Part shown: piece after piece, positions 49,496 through 59,317 of the stretch
How positions within the stretch are numbered: the stretch's first letter is position 1
Layout: each line of letters begins with the position of its first letter
Origin: Buttiauxella gaviniae ATCC 51604
Lineage (GTDB): Bacteria > Pseudomonadota > Gammaproteobacteria > Enterobacterales > Enterobacteriaceae
Assembly: GCF_001654835.1 (NCBI RefSeq)
Contig: NZ_LXEP01000017.1
Span: 62,001 to 126,000, forward strand
Direction: 5' to 3'
DNA: 64,000 nucleotides
Notes under the pieces: model-generated
Seen by the model: the letters and a program-made list of their open reading frames with translations, nothing else
The model's database searches: none
What the model was told of the DNA's origin: nothing
Program-made: the position numbers and the translations under genes

Positions 49496-50964
49496 GCGCA
49501 AAACTCCTTACGTTTTTGAATGCTCAGCGGGAACTGCGCGATATATCGGGCAATTTCGCTATCGGATTGGGGATTAAAAGATTTCAGTTCATAGTTGGCG
49601 GCGACAACTTTGCGGAAGTCATCGACATCAGTGATTTCGTCCAGCGCCATTAACTGGCAGCCGATATTGCCGAGCGTTGAGGCTTCAATCGGCCCGGCGA
49701 ACACTGGAATACCGCAGGCATCGGCGCATAGCTGATTGAGTAAAGCGTTCTGGCTGCCGCCACCGACGATGTGCAGGCAGCTAAACGGGCGGCCACGCAC
49801 GGTGGCGAGTTCTGACAGCGTTTTGGCATACAGCAGCGCCAGGCTGTCGAAAATGCAGCGCGCTAGCTCGTTATCGGTGAACGGCACCGGCTGGTTGCTT
49901 TCGCGACACGCCGCCTGAATTTCGCGGCTCATGCTTTCCGGATTAATAAAACGATCGTCATTCGGGTTGATCACAAAACGGCAAGCCGGTGTTTGTTTGG
50001 TGCGATCGATAAGATCCGCCAGATCGGTGATGTCCAGCTCGCATGTCACGCGCTGCAACAACCACAGTCCCATAATGTTTTTCAGCACCCGATAACGCCC
50101 TTCCGCACCCCCTTCGTTGGTGATGTTGGCGGCGAGCGCTGCACTATTGGCATAAGGCGTTTTGCTCTCAAAACCCATCAGCGACCAGGTGCCAGAAGAG
50201 AGATAAGCCGCATCTTTGTCTTTCAGCGGTGCGCCAATTACCGCGCTGGCGGTGTCATGCGTGGCAACCGAAACCACCGGGATTTTGTTGCCTTCACGGC
50301 AAACCCACTGGCCGATAACGTTGCCCGGATGCGTCGGTGTGCCGAACCATTTATGCGGTACGCCCGCCCAATCGAGCAACGTTTCATCCCAGTTGTCGCT
50401 GTTGATGTTCACCAGTTGTGTGGTGGTGGCGTTGGTATATTCCCAGTTCAGGGCGCCAGTCAGGCGGAAGCAGAAATAGTCCGGGATCAGCAGGGCGTGC
50501 TCAACGTTATCGATAAGTTCTGGCTGCTGTTCCACCAGCGCACGCAATTGATAAAGCGTGTTGAAAGGCATGAACTGGATGCCGGTGCGACGGTAAATAT
50601 CGTCACGACCAAGCTGGCTAAAAGCGGTGTCCATCACGCCATCGGTACGGCTGTCGCGGTAAGAAACCGGCTGCCCGACGCGGTTGCCTTCGCGGTCAAT
50701 CAGCACGTAATCCACACCCCAGGTGTCGATGCCGATGCTGTCGATGGCAATGCCTTCGTCACAGGCTTTTTGCAGACCGGTACGTATTTCATCTTCCAGC
50801 GCGTCGACGTCCCAGACGGTGGAAGCTTCAGCCAGTTTTAAGCAGTTAGTGAAACGATGAATTTCGCGCAGGCAGAGACTGCGAGTGTCGCTATCAAAAC
50901 GCGCCAGCATGACACGGCCGCTTGATGCGCCCAGGTCTACCGCAACACTATGGCGTAGAATCAT
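49492..50964 (-). CDS. rhaB: rhamnulokinase
   Basis: FGGY-family kinase that phosphorylates L-rhamnulose at C1 with ATP. The 490 residues (E. coli 489) begin [17 protein letters not shown], the N-terminal phosphate motif, with [13 protein letters not shown], the catalytic-Asp region [13 protein letters not shown], and [16 protein letters not shown] near the C-terminus. An in-frame extension of 23 codons upstream was rejected; ATG at 50964 has AAGGACC before it. First gene of the rha operon, divergent from rhaS. Confidence 0.98.
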   Translation of the reverse strand: MILRHSVAVDLGASSGRVMLARFDSDTRSLCLREIHRFTNCLKLAEASTVWDVDALEDEIRTGLQKACDEGIAIDSIGIDTWGVDYVLIDREGNRVGQPVSYRDSRTDGVMDTAFSQLGRDDIYRRTGIQFMPFNTLYQLRALVEQQPELIDNVEHALLIPDYFCFRLTGALNWEYTNATTTQLVNINSDNWDETLLDWAGVPHKWFGTPTHPGNVIGQWVCREGNKIPVVSVATHDTASAVIGAPLKDKDAAYLSSGTWSLMGFESKTPYANSAALAANITNEGGAEGRYRVLKNIMGLWLLQRVTCELDITDLADLIDRTKQTPACRFVINPNDDRFINPESMSREIQAACRESNQPVPFTDNELARCIFDSLALLYAKTLSELATVRGRPFSCLHIVGGGSQNALLNQLCADACGIPVFAGPIEASTLGNIGCQLMALDEITDVDDFRKVVAANYELKSFNPQSDSEIARYIAQFPLSIQKRKEFCA

Positions 50965-51073
50965 TTTTGGGGTCCTTGCTAAATTAATTGCCCCCACTCT
51001 AAAAAGTAACGCCCTCGTCCACCTTCTCGACACTGACAGTGCAAATCAGCCGTTGGCAAAAAGGCAAAGGTGA

Positions 51074-51091
51074 ACGTGAGTGATGTCACAG
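51074..51091. promoter_or_regulatory. CRP site in the rhaB-rhaS intergenic region
   Basis: CGTGAGTGATGTCACA has one near-perfect and one perfect half-site (GTGA, TCACA) six bases apart, centred in the 300-base divergent region. The RhaS and RhaR half-sites expected there were not confidently identified by eye. Confidence 0.7.
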
Positions 51092-51264
51092 ATTCATGTT
51101 TATCACGCATAAAGCTGCCCTGTGACGCTCTCCGCATTTCCTGATATTTCCCGGCGTTTCTTAAAAAACGAGCAGCTTTTAAGTAATTTCGTGTCGAAAC
51201 TTTAAGGTGCAGATGAGTCTCGTTACCTACTATCAGGCAACAATAAAAAGGCTTGGGGGTAATG

Positions 51265-52101
51265 ATGACGGTATTACATGGTTTTGACTTTTTCCCATCT
51301 GGACATTCATCCGTGGCGATTGAGCCACGTTTACCCCAGGCTGCATTCCCTGAGCATCATCATGATTTTTATGAAATTGTTATTGTGGAACACGGTACTG
51401 GAACTCACGTTTTTAATGGCCAGCCATACACATTGAGTGGGGGTTCGGTCTGTTTTGTCCGTGATCACGACCGCCATTTGTACGAGCACACCGAAAACCT
51501 CTGCCTGACCAATATTCTGTATCGTGCACCGGATGCGTTTTGCTTTTTGTCCGGTCTCGACAAGCTGCTCCCGCAGGAACAAGACGGTAATTATCCGTCA
51601 CACTGGCGCGTAAACCAGCCGGTGCTGCAACAGGTACGCGGTCTGATTGATCAGTTTGAGCAAATTGGCGAAGCGGCGGACACACACGCCGTCGCCAACC
51701 GTGAAATTCTGTTTATGCAGCTTCTGGTGTTGCTGCGTAAAGGCAGCATGATGGAAGGTGCAAGCAACTCGGAAGGCCGCTTAAACCAACTGATGGCGTG
51801 GCTGGAAGATCATTTTGCCGAGGATGTTTGTTGGGAACAGTTAGCCTCGCAATTCACGCTTTCCCTGCGCACGTTGCATCGGCAGCTAAAACAGCAAACC
51901 GGCATGACGCCGCAGCGTTATCTCAACCGTTTACGCCTGATGAAAGCGCGTCATTTGCTGCGCCACGGCGAACAGAGCGTGACGGAAATCGCCTTTCAGT
52001 GTGGTTTTGGCGACAGTAACCATTTTTCGACACTTTTTAAGCGTGAATTTTCCTGGTCTCCGCGTGAGATTCGCCAGGGGCGCGACACACAACTTCAGTA
52101 A
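51265..52101 (+). CDS. rhaS: L-rhamnose operon activator RhaS, AraC family
   Basis: Rhamnose-binding activator of rhaBAD and rhaT. 278 residues as in E. coli: N-terminal cupin-like sensor ([19 protein letters not shown]) and C-terminal double helix-turn-helix ([38 protein letters not shown]). ATG at 51265 gives [13 protein letters not shown], matching E. coli; GGGGG lies 5 bases upstream. An adjacent ATG at 51262 is possible. Divergent from rhaB. Confidence 0.97.
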   Translation: MTVLHGFDFFPSGHSSVAIEPRLPQAAFPEHHHDFYEIVIVEHGTGTHVFNGQPYTLSGGSVCFVRDHDRHLYEHTENLCLTNILYRAPDAFCFLSGLDKLLPQEQDGNYPSHWRVNQPVLQQVRGLIDQFEQIGEAADTHAVANREILFMQLLVLLRKGSMMEGASNSEGRLNQLMAWLEDHFAEDVCWEQLASQFTLSLRTLHRQLKQQTGMTPQRYLNRLRLMKARHLLRHGEQSVTEIAFQCGFGDSNHFSTLFKREFSWSPREIRQGRDTQLQ

Positions 52102-52157
52102 TCGCGAAGGCAGTCACCGTTTTTTTAGCCGAAAAAGCCAATACTTGCCCGTTAGTT

Positions 52158-52219
52158 TGTCGGATGACACTACGTTTATCCGACCTACGGATCGGGTTTT
52201 GTCGGGTGGATCATCCACC
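52158..52219. repeat. REP-type pair between rhaS and rhaR
   Basis: GTCGGATGACACTACG...TATCCGACCTAC and a short GGGTGGATCATCCACC palindrome fill most of the 146-base rhaS-rhaR gap. They could reduce read-through into rhaR. Confidence 0.75.
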
Positions 52220-52247
52220 ATTTAGTTTTGGCTTTTGAGGTGTTGCG

Positions 52248-53096
52248 GTGGTGGGTCATTTAGTTCTCAAAAAAGCAGATTTTTTCGCCTCTGCCAGGCA
52301 GCCCGTGGCGGTGGCTGACCGCTATCCGCAAAACGTCTTTGCTGAACATACCCATGATTTCTGCGAGCTGGTTCTGGTGTGGCGCGGCAACGGCCTGCAT
52401 ATTCTCAATGACCGTCCTTATCGTATTACCTGCGGCGACCTGTTTTACATTCGGGCCGAAGACCGCCACAGCTACGAATCAGTCAACGGTTTGGTACTGC
52501 ATAATATTATTTACTGCCCGGAACGGCTGAAACTGAACGTCGACTGGAAGGATTTGCTGCAAACCACCGCGGTGGCAGGGAAAGATCCGCGCTGGCGATT
52601 GAGCAGCCACGGCATGGTACAAGCGCGGCAACTTATTGGACAACTGGAACACGAAAGTGTGAAAACGGACGCGATGTCGGTGTGCCTGACCGAGAGTCTG
52701 TTTTTGCAACTGTGCATTTTGTTGCATCGCCACCGTTATCAATCTCAGGATGCGACCGGGCCTGACAGCAGTGAAACTCTCGATTTATTGATGGCGGCAT
52801 TGGGGAAAAGTCTCGATTCGACCTTTGAACTTACGCAGTTTTGCCAGCAGCACCAGGTGGCAGAGCGCCATTTACGGCAGATTTTCCGCCAGCAAACCGG
52901 CATGAGCATCAGCCAATATTTGCGACAGTTACGCATTTGTCAGGCTCAGGATCTGTTGCGTCATAGTGAGTTGTTGATTGGTGATATCGCCACGCGTTGC
53001 GGCTTTGAGGACAGTAATTACTTTTCAGTGGTGTTTACCAAGGAAACGGGGATGACGCCACGGCTGTGGCGTCAACGGTATGCTATTGAAACGTAA
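52248..53096 (+). CDS. rhaR: rhaSR operon activator RhaR, AraC family
   Basis: Activates rhaSR in response to L-rhamnose. 282 residues: sensor domain with [19 protein letters not shown] and C-terminal helix-turn-helix pair ([36 protein letters not shown]). The start is GTG at 52248 or the adjacent GTG at 52251, with GAGG upstream; alignment with E. coli (MAHQLKLLKDDFF) cannot decide. The stop TAA abuts the rhaT stop with no intervening base. Confidence 0.95.
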   Translation: MVGHLVLKKADFFASARQPVAVADRYPQNVFAEHTHDFCELVLVWRGNGLHILNDRPYRITCGDLFYIRAEDRHSYESVNGLVLHNIIYCPERLKLNVDWKDLLQTTAVAGKDPRWRLSSHGMVQARQLIGQLEHESVKTDAMSVCLTESLFLQLCILLHRHRYQSQDATGPDSSETLDLLMAALGKSLDSTFELTQFCQQHQVAERHLRQIFRQQTGMSISQYLRQLRICQAQDLLRHSELLIGDIATRCGFEDSNYFSVVFTKETGMTPRLWRQRYAIET

Positions 53097-54131
53097 TTAA
53101 TTTGCCATGCCGAGGCCGACGATATTCGCAGCAATAATAATCACCACACAACCGACGCTCAACACACCAACAGGACGGGTTCCTGCCGATTTCCACTCTT
53201 TCATAATCAAGCCAACCAACCCGCCGCACAACACGTAGAAGCTCATGTGCAACATCCAGCTCATGTAGTCGTATTGCGCCGGAATTTTAGCGTGGCCCCA
53301 TGCGTAGAAGAAGAATTGCAGATACCACATCAAACCAGCCAGTGCGGCGAACAGCACATTGCTGATGATCAGCGGTTTTGCCAGTGAGAAGTCGGCTTTA
53401 ATCGACAGATCTTTCATTTTTGCCAGGCGAATGAAGCAGAAGCCAAGGTTGATCAGCGCACCGCCGCCCATGATCACCACATAACTTGGCAAGGCCACAT
53501 ACAACGGATCAACGCCCAGTGCGGCTGCCGCTTCGTGCATCGGTTTTGCGGCGTCCATCGCAAAAGACATACCCGCCGAGAAAATACCGCACATTACCGC
53601 CAGAATCAGTCCTTTTTTCAGGTTGAACTCTTCGGCTTTAATGCCCATTTTGCGTTCTTTCAGTTGCCCCGCGCGGGTCACAATCGCCACCCCTACCAAC
53701 GCAACCAACACGCCCAGGAGCGTCATGCGTCCACCTGGTGTGCCAATCAGCACATCAAATTTTCCGGCAATAATTGGCGTCATTAAGGTGCCGACAATCA
53801 GCGTGATGCCAATCGCGATACCGATGCCCATCGACATGCCGAGATAGCGCATGGTCAGACCATAGTTAATATTCCCAATGCCCCACATCGCGCCAAACAG
53901 GAAAACTGGCAGTAACGTCGAAGCGTTAAACGAACCGAAATAAGCCCAAAAATCAGGAAGCAAAACGTAACTGACAGTCCATGGCAAAATTATCCAGGAA
54001 ACAAAGCCGCCAACCGCCCACATTGTTTCCCAGGACCAACGCTGTACTTTTTTAAATGGAGCGTAAAAGCAGGCGGCGCTTGCAGCCCCCACCAGATGCC
54101 AAATTATCCCCATTGTTATTGCATTACTCAT
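53097..54131 (-). CDS. rhaT: L-rhamnose/proton symporter RhaT
   Basis: 344 residues as in E. coli, ten predicted membrane segments (for example [20 protein letters not shown] and [20 protein letters not shown]). DMT-superfamily secondary transporter. It gives the cell a second rhamnose uptake route beside the ABC system in the same cluster. Tail-to-tail with rhaR at zero distance, so neither gene has room for its own terminator. Its promoter should lie in 54132-54290; the rest of that gap is an ERIC element. Confidence 0.98.
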   Translation of the reverse strand: MSNAITMGIIWHLVGAASAACFYAPFKKVQRWSWETMWAVGGFVSWIILPWTVSYVLLPDFWAYFGSFNASTLLPVFLFGAMWGIGNINYGLTMRYLGMSMGIGIAIGITLIVGTLMTPIIAGKFDVLIGTPGGRMTLLGVLVALVGVAIVTRAGQLKERKMGIKAEEFNLKKGLILAVMCGIFSAGMSFAMDAAKPMHEAAAALGVDPLYVALPSYVVIMGGGALINLGFCFIRLAKMKDLSIKADFSLAKPLIISNVLFAALAGLMWYLQFFFYAWGHAKIPAQYDYMSWMLHMSFYVLCGGLVGLIMKEWKSAGTRPVGVLSVGCVVIIIAANIVGLGMAN

Positions 54132-54296
54132 TATTCATATCCCTCTGTTTTAACTAAATAACTCAGGGGTGACAGCTGGTTCCCCCATTGCCATGAGTCT
54201 AAGGATTGAGCAACTGGCTCACCTTCCATGTGCTGCCGTAACGGGGAGAAAACTGGCAAAATTCAGGGGGTATGATGGACGGCGGTCACAGTTCTT

Positions 54297-54377
54297 TATA
54301 CCCGTCATACTTCAAGCTGCATCTTTGTTGGTTGCGTTCTCTTGCCGCCGCGATGCAACTCGAATTATTTAGGGTAT
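54297..54377. repeat. internally shortened ERIC element
   Basis: 81 bases with ends TATACCCGTCATACTTCAAG and GCAACTCGAATTATTTAGGG, which match the two ERIC ends from memory in the opposite orientation to the copy at 20528-20602. The centre is shortened relative to the roughly 127-base consensus. Confidence 0.75.
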
Positions 54378-54411
54378 GTTTAACTTATTGAATTTTTAAT
54401 GTTTTAAGGTA

Positions 54412-55833
54412 CTAACAGATTTTCACGCTTTGCACGCCCAGCAGCCAGGCGAGCTTTTCCAGAACCTCGCCCTGATGCCCAAGCCCAATCGCGCAATGAT
54501 GAGCAGGCCCGCCGAGGCACCATTGGGTAGTGAAATCACGCGCCGATAGTGGGAAGCGATAGCGGCTGTTGGTGTTACCGATATCCAGCACTTCCCCTGC
54601 AACCGCTTGCCCTTCGGCATACTGCAAACGCACGCCGTTTTGCGCATCCTCAACAATAGAAAGGAAAGTGACCGGGCCGGGTTTCACCGTCATCTGAATC
54701 GATACGCCTTTGCCCGGTTTGCCGTGATACACCGGCAAGGGTACGAGGCACACGTCCCCTTCCGCCATCAATGGATGCGCCGGGCCATCATGACCCCACA
54801 GCACCACGTCGTCAGCAAATTCAATGCCGTAAGGTTCTGAAAATGAGCCACCCGCCCCCAGCAACTGCTGGATTTTCATCGCCAGCACGTTTTTGATTTC
54901 ATACTCCCCGGCAACCGGCACGCCGCGCTGGGTCAGCAATGTGTTGCCGAGAATAATCGAGGTAATAATATTTTCGTAAGCGTTGCCGTTGCGCCCTTCG
55001 TAGTAATAAGCCAGCGCGCCGAGGTGATTGTTTTCGATGAGTTTGTCCATGGCGCAGGCGGTTTGTACCGCTCGCTCCAGCTCGGCTTTTTCACAAGCCG
55101 GGTCGATTTGCAGTGCGGCTTCCACTTCCTGCCATTTTTGCCTGCTGGTTTCTGCCGTCACCTGTTCGCGGTATTCCGCCAGTTCGCACATTTCCAGCGG
55201 TTTGAAGCGCACGCCAAGTTTGGCGCTCAGGTTGGTCATATTGCTGTAAACATCTACCATGCCGTCGTAATAGTGGCCGAGAACACCCACCTGACAGGCC
55301 GCTAATCCCTTTTGTGCTTCCAACGCTTGTAACCACTGTTCCGTTTGCTGCCAGACGTAATCATCGCCGTGCAATGCGCCAACAAGCAGCTGGTAGCGAA
55401 TCCCCGCCCGATTAAACACGTTTGCCAGTTCCGGTGCGCTGCACGCCTGGCAGTGTGCCAACCACTCGCCGGTACGTTCGCCACGATCAGTCATGTCGCG
55501 AATTTTCGCGTATGGCAAACCCGGTTCTGGCTGTAGGGCAAGGATAATCACCGGCTTGTTGATCTTTTGCACCAGTGGCAACACCGTGGAACTCAGCGCG
55601 TAGGTACTGATATACAACACGATGGCATCGAGCGGTTGGCTTTGAAGTTGCGTAGCAAAGCGGTCAGCTTTGGCGACACTATCAATCAGGCCGCCGTTGA
55701 TAACCGTGGCATTAAGCTTCGTGAGGCGTTGGTCAATTTGCTGCAAGTAACCCGTCAGACGGTGTTCCAGGCCATAAAACTGCGGCCAGTAAGTTTCCAG
55801 ACCGATACCAAAAAGGGCGACATTAAGCGACAT
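54412..55833 (-). CDS. L-arabinose/L-fucose isomerase-like protein
   Basis: 473 residues of the AraA/FucI-type isomerase fold. Probable metal and substrate residues: [29 protein letters not shown] and [13 protein letters not shown], matching in order the Glu, Glu, His, His pattern of L-arabinose isomerase. It is shorter and divergent from E. coli AraA. ATG at 55833 with GGAG upstream was chosen over a frame extended 41 codons. It lies next to rhaT on the same strand, and is divergent from sodA. The substrate may be a 6-deoxy sugar or pentose handled with the rhamnose genes; this is not shown. Confidence 0.82.
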   Translation of the reverse strand: MSLNVALFGIGLETYWPQFYGLEHRLTGYLQQIDQRLTKLNATVINGGLIDSVAKADRFATQLQSQPLDAIVLYISTYALSSTVLPLVQKINKPVIILALQPEPGLPYAKIRDMTDRGERTGEWLAHCQACSAPELANVFNRAGIRYQLLVGALHGDDYVWQQTEQWLQALEAQKGLAACQVGVLGHYYDGMVDVYSNMTNLSAKLGVRFKPLEMCELAEYREQVTAETSRQKWQEVEAALQIDPACEKAELERAVQTACAMDKLIENNHLGALAYYYEGRNGNAYENIITSIILGNTLLTQRGVPVAGEYEIKNVLAMKIQQLLGAGGSFSEPYGIEFADDVVLWGHDGPAHPLMAEGDVCLVPLPVYHGKPGKGVSIQMTVKPGPVTFLSIVEDAQNGVRLQYAEGQAVAGEVLDIGNTNSRYRFPLSARDFTTQWCLGGPAHHCAIGLGHQGEVLEKLAWLLGVQSVKIC

Positions 55834-56006
55834 GATGGTGCTCCAGTATTCAAAGAAACACCGACTATCCCCCCAATTTTGCTCCTCTACCTTTGCTGTA
55901 ATGCCAGTATCTGAACAGCGTGGCAAAAAACGATTTATCCACCTGACAATGCTCACATTTTCACCATCATGACGAAAAGTTATAACCTTACAAAAACTAC
56001 GGCATT

Positions 56007-56025
56007 GATAATCATTTTCAATATC
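56007..56025. promoter_or_regulatory. Fur box upstream of sodA
   Basis: GATAATCATTTTCAATATC matches most positions of the 19-base Fur consensus, about 90 bases before the sodA start. Iron control of sodA by Fur is established in E. coli. Confidence 0.8.
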
Positions 56026-56113
56026 ATTTAATTAACTATAATGAACCAACTGATTACGCGGCGTTAACAGATGTGCGCCAATTCCTACTTTACCCCTTCA
56101 AGGAGTTAAGAAT

Positions 56114-56734
56114 ATGAGCTACACCCTGCCATCCCTGCCTTACGCTTACGACGCCCTGGAACCACATTTCGACAAGCAAACGATGGAAATCCATCACAGC
56201 AAACACCACCAGGCGTATGTGAATAACGCGAATGCAGCGCTGGAATCTCTGCCAGAGTTCGCAAGCCTGCCAGTTGAAGAGCTGATCGCTAAACTGGATC
56301 AACTGCCAGCTGACAAAAAAACCGTTCTGCGTAACAACGCGGGCGGCCACGCTAACCACAGCTTCTTCTGGAAAGGCCTGAAAACGGGCACCACTCTGCA
56401 AGGCGACCTGAAAGCCGCCATCGAGCGTGATTTCGGTAGCGTTGATAACTTCAAAGCAGAATTTGAGAAAGCAGCAGCAACTCGCTTCGGCTCCGGCTGG
56501 GCGTGGCTGGTTCTGAAAGGCGACAAACTGGCTGTAGTTTCTACTGCAAACCAGGATAGCCCGCTGATGGGCGAAGCAGTTTCTGGCGTTTCCGGCTTCC
56601 CAATCGTGGGCCTGGACGTTTGGGAACACGCTTACTACCTGAAATTCCAGAACCGTCGCCCTGACTACATCAAAGCATTCTGGGATGTGGTGAACTGGGA
56701 CGAAGCAGCAGCGCGTTTTGCCGCTAAAAAATAA
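56114..56734 (+). CDS. sodA: superoxide dismutase [Mn]
   Basis: Cytoplasmic dismutation of superoxide to oxygen and hydrogen peroxide. 206 residues as in E. coli. Mn ligands: His27 in MEIHHSKHH, the His in [10 protein letters not shown], and Asp/His in [18 protein letters not shown] lies 8 bases upstream. Codon use is strongly biased, as for highly expressed genes. Fur box upstream; terminator at 56758-56787. Divergent from the isomerase-like gene. Confidence 0.99.
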   Translation: MSYTLPSLPYAYDALEPHFDKQTMEIHHSKHHQAYVNNANAALESLPEFASLPVEELIAKLDQLPADKKTVLRNNAGGHANHSFFWKGLKTGTTLQGDLKAAIERDFGSVDNFKAEFEKAAATRFGSGWAWLVLKGDKLAVVSTANQDSPLMGEAVSGVSGFPIVGLDVWEHAYYLKFQNRRPDYIKAFWDVVNWDEAAARFAAKK

Positions 56735-56757
56735 GTTGCTCTGACGCAGCATTATTC

Positions 56758-56787
56758 AGGCCCTCGCCTCCGCGCGAGGGCTTTTTT
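56758..56787 (+). terminator. rho-independent terminator of sodA
   Basis: GCCCTCGC and GCGAGGGC pair across a short loop followed by TTTTTT, 24 bases after the sodA stop. The following 56788-57120 is AT-rich and shows no gene. Confidence 0.9.
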
Positions 56788-57121
56788 ATCATCGGGTTAT
56801 AATGTCAATCTCAGCATATTAAAATCACACTCATAAAAACCGCCAAAATGCCTTCTAAATAGTGACATATTCTATTCATGCGTGGCAGTAAAACCAAGTT
56901 TCCCTGATATTAAAATCGAAATGAAAACAATAAAAAACGCGACCTTGCCACCTAATCATTAATATTCATTGCATTCAATGCCTTATATCTGAAATAACCT
57001 TTAAAATCATTAATATAATATATTTAACCACAATATATATTGATAATATAAATATGACTATTCTATATTTATATTACATTCATGATCGCCATCCAATTTC
57101 ACAATGAAAATTCACAAATAG

Positions 57122-57140
57122 ATTGAAACATCTTTTCAAT
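57122..57140. promoter_or_regulatory. KdgR-like operator upstream of the KdgM porin gene
   Basis: ATTGAAACATCTTTTCAAT has perfect 7-base arms around 5 bases, matching the KdgR box pattern (AATGAAA...TTTCATT type) as I recall it. A -10-like TATACT follows at 57144-57149, so a bound repressor would cover the promoter. Confidence 0.65.
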
Positions 57141-57205
57141 TTATATACTTTCGTTTGTGAGCCTTTCTAAAGCTTCAACTTCAAATATTTTATATGGACA
57201 TTCAA

Positions 57206-57883
57206 ATGAAGAAATCTCTCCTGCTATTATTACCGATTATGGTAACAAACGCCCACGCTGTATATGTAGATGTGCGTCATGAATATCTCGATGACAGCAA
57301 AGCAAATTATGATCGTGCGTATATCTCCCATCGTTTCAATAATGGTTTTGGCTTTGCTATCGAAGCGATTTCAAAATCAGGCGGGGACGATACCAATAAA
57401 GCATTTAACGATCTTGAAGTACAAGGCAATGAATATACCGCCAGCTACCAGTTCAAACAGGGTGCAGTCGCCTGGCAACCCGGCTTTGTACTCGAAACCG
57501 GCAGCGGCTATTCCACCTACAAACCCTATCTGCGTGCGACCTGGACGCTTAATGACAGTTGGTGGTTAGGGGCTCGTTATCGCTTTGAGTATGTGCGTCG
57601 TTCGGGTGCCTCTGACACGCGTGAAGACGATAAAACCAACCGTATGGACGTATGGGCAGGCTATAAATGGGGTAACTTTGACTGGGTTGTGGAAGGTATT
57701 TACAAGAAAGCCGAAAAATACGATCTTTACGACGGTGGAAAAGATAATTACGAGTATAACTTCAGAACAGCTTATTTAATTGATGCCTGGTCTCCGTTTG
57801 TAGAAGTGGGAAATGTTTCTGTCAATAATACCAGTGACGATCGACAAACTCGTTTCCGCGTCGGGATTGGTTATACGTTTTAA
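57206..57883 (+). CDS. KdgM/NanC-family outer-membrane porin
   Basis: Acidic-oligosaccharide porin, a 12-stranded barrel family including oligogalacturonate porin KdgM. 225 residues with a signal peptide cut after NAHA (residue 18), then VYVDVRHEYLDD, the usual family N-terminus, alternating strand pattern and a C-terminal GIGYTF ending in Phe as in outer-membrane proteins. ATG at 57206 chosen over 57194 because the signal peptide starts there and GGA lies upstream. KdgR-like box upstream. Convergent with the TRAP genes, with which it probably works. Confidence 0.92.
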   Translation: MKKSLLLLLPIMVTNAHAVYVDVRHEYLDDSKANYDRAYISHRFNNGFGFAIEAISKSGGDDTNKAFNDLEVQGNEYTASYQFKQGAVAWQPGFVLETGSGYSTYKPYLRATWTLNDSWWLGARYRFEYVRRSGASDTREDDKTNRMDVWAGYKWGNFDWVVEGIYKKAEKYDLYDGGKDNYEYNFRTAYLIDAWSPFVEVGNVSVNNTSDDRQTRFRVGIGYTF

Positions 57884-57954
57884 ATTATTTTTATGCCACA
57901 CTGTATTTTATTAATCCTCTTTTAGATTCCTCAACATTCATCCTTGTACGATTT

Positions 57955-57988
57955 ATCCGGTTGCTGTAGGGCAACCGGATATTTTTTT
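57955..57988 (+). terminator. rho-independent terminator of the porin gene
   Basis: ATCCGGTTGC and GCAACCGGAT pair across a 6-base loop, followed by ATTTTTTT. It stops transcription before the convergent TRAP operon; no T-run serves the other direction. Confidence 0.9.
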
Positions 57989-58009
57989 ACGTCGATGGAT
58001 TAGGCTTTA

Positions 58010-59317
58010 TTACAACACGCCCAATAAACGTGGCAAGAATAGCGTAACCTCGGGGACAAAAGTAATCAGCAGTAATACAGCGATGATAGCCGCATAGAAT
58101 GGGAGCAGCGGTTTAATCACCTCTTCAACTTTTACCTTCCCAACGCTGGCTCCGACATATAACCCACTCCCCACGGGAGGCGTAATTGTACCGATCGCCA
58201 GGTTGTAAACCATGATAATCCCGAAGTGAACCGGGTCAACACCAAGCTTAACCATAATCGGCAGCAAGATTGGCGTAAATATCAGAATCGCCGGGCCAAT
58301 ATCCATAAATGCGCCGATAACCAATAAGAACGCGGTTATTACCAGCAGTATGACCATTTTATTTTCTGAAATGCCCAGAATCATATTGCTCAAGGCGCCA
58401 GGAATACTGGTAATCGACATCGAAAATGACATCGCTGAAGAGGTCGCCAGCAAAAACATGATGATGCCGGTCATCACGGTTGTCTGAATAAGAATAGAAG
58501 GTAGGTCCTTTAACTTCAGCGTCTTATAAAAAACAAGCGTCAAAAATAGAGTGTAAACCACGGCAATTGCTGAGGCTTCAATGGCGGTAAAGATGCCCTG
58601 CACAATTCCGCCTACGATAATCACAACCAGCAATAAACTCGGGATGGCTTCAGCGGTAACTTTTAAGGCAACCCCTTTTTGCAGCGCAAAAAAGACACGG
58701 TAATTATGGCGTTTCGCTACCACCCAAGTCACCAACATGCAGCCAATTCCCCAGAGCGTGCCGGCGACCATGCCTCCGGCAAACAGTGCCGCGATTGAGG
58801 TACCGCCGCTGGCTAAGGCATAGAGAATAAAAGCGGTCGTGGGTGGGATGAGCATGCCCGTTGGCGCAGAAGCGATATTAACCGCTGAAGCAAAAGCGCG
58901 GTTGTAGCCTTCTTTGGCACTCATCGGCACCATTACGCCGCCAATCGAGGTCGATGCGGCAATCGCTGAACCGGAAATCGCCCCAAACATCATGTTGCCG
59001 ATGATGTTGGTGTAAGAAAGCGAACCGGGCAGTTTGCCGGTAAATAATTTGGCGAAGTTCACCAGTCGGCTGGCTATACCACCGCTGTTCATTATGACCC
59101 CGGACAACACGAAGAATGGCACCGCAAGTAATGCGAAGCTATCCAGGCTTGAGAACATTTTTTGCGCGGTGGCGAACATGGAGATATCAAACGGCAACAC
59201 CAGCATCATGGTGGCGCATGAAGCGATAACAATACACAGACCGATAGGCGCGCTTAATGCCAGTAACACGACAAAAACGGCAATCAGAATGAAGGAAGCG
59301 TAGACGGGATCAATCAT
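58010..59317 (-). CDS. TRAP transporter large permease, DctM/YiaN type
   Basis: 435 residues with about twelve membrane segments. Family motifs include ALSAPIGLCIVIASC, IGGVMVPMSAKEGYNRAFASA, LIPPTTAFILYAL and AIGTITPPVGSGLYVGASV. It forms the sodium-driven channel with the small DctQ subunit, whose gene it overlaps by eight bases. Third and last gene of the dctPQM operon. Substrate inferred to be a uronate or a keto-deoxy derivative from the neighbouring porin and operators. Confidence 0.94.
   Translation of the reverse strand: MIDPVYASFILIAVFVVLLALSAPIGLCIVIASCATMMLVLPFDISMFATAQKMFSSLDSFALLAVPFFVLSGVIMNSGGIASRLVNFAKLFTGKLPGSLSYTNIIGNMMFGAISGSAIAASTSIGGVMVPMSAKEGYNRAFASAVNIASAPTGMLIPPTTAFILYALASGGTSIAALFAGGMVAGTLWGIGCMLVTWVVAKRHNYRVFFALQKGVALKVTAEAIPSLLLVVIIVGGIVQGIFTAIEASAIAVVYTLFLTLVFYKTLKLKDLPSILIQTTVMTGIIMFLLATSSAMSFSMSITSIPGALSNMILGISENKMVILLVITAFLLVIGAFMDIGPAILIFTPILLPIMVKLGVDPVHFGIIMVYNLAIGTITPPVGSGLYVGASVGKVKVEEVIKPLLPFYAAIIAVLLLITFVPEVTLFLPRLLGVL

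Noticed and set aside
41106-54131. Rhamnose ABC genes as a recently transferred cassette
   Set aside because: Overlapping starts and stops and base use like the surrounding rha genes argue for a settled operon; no mobile ends were seen.
54169-54372. 67-codon plus-strand open frame between rhaT and the isomerase gene
   Set aside because: Most of it lies in the ERIC element and the rhaT promoter region; no protein features.
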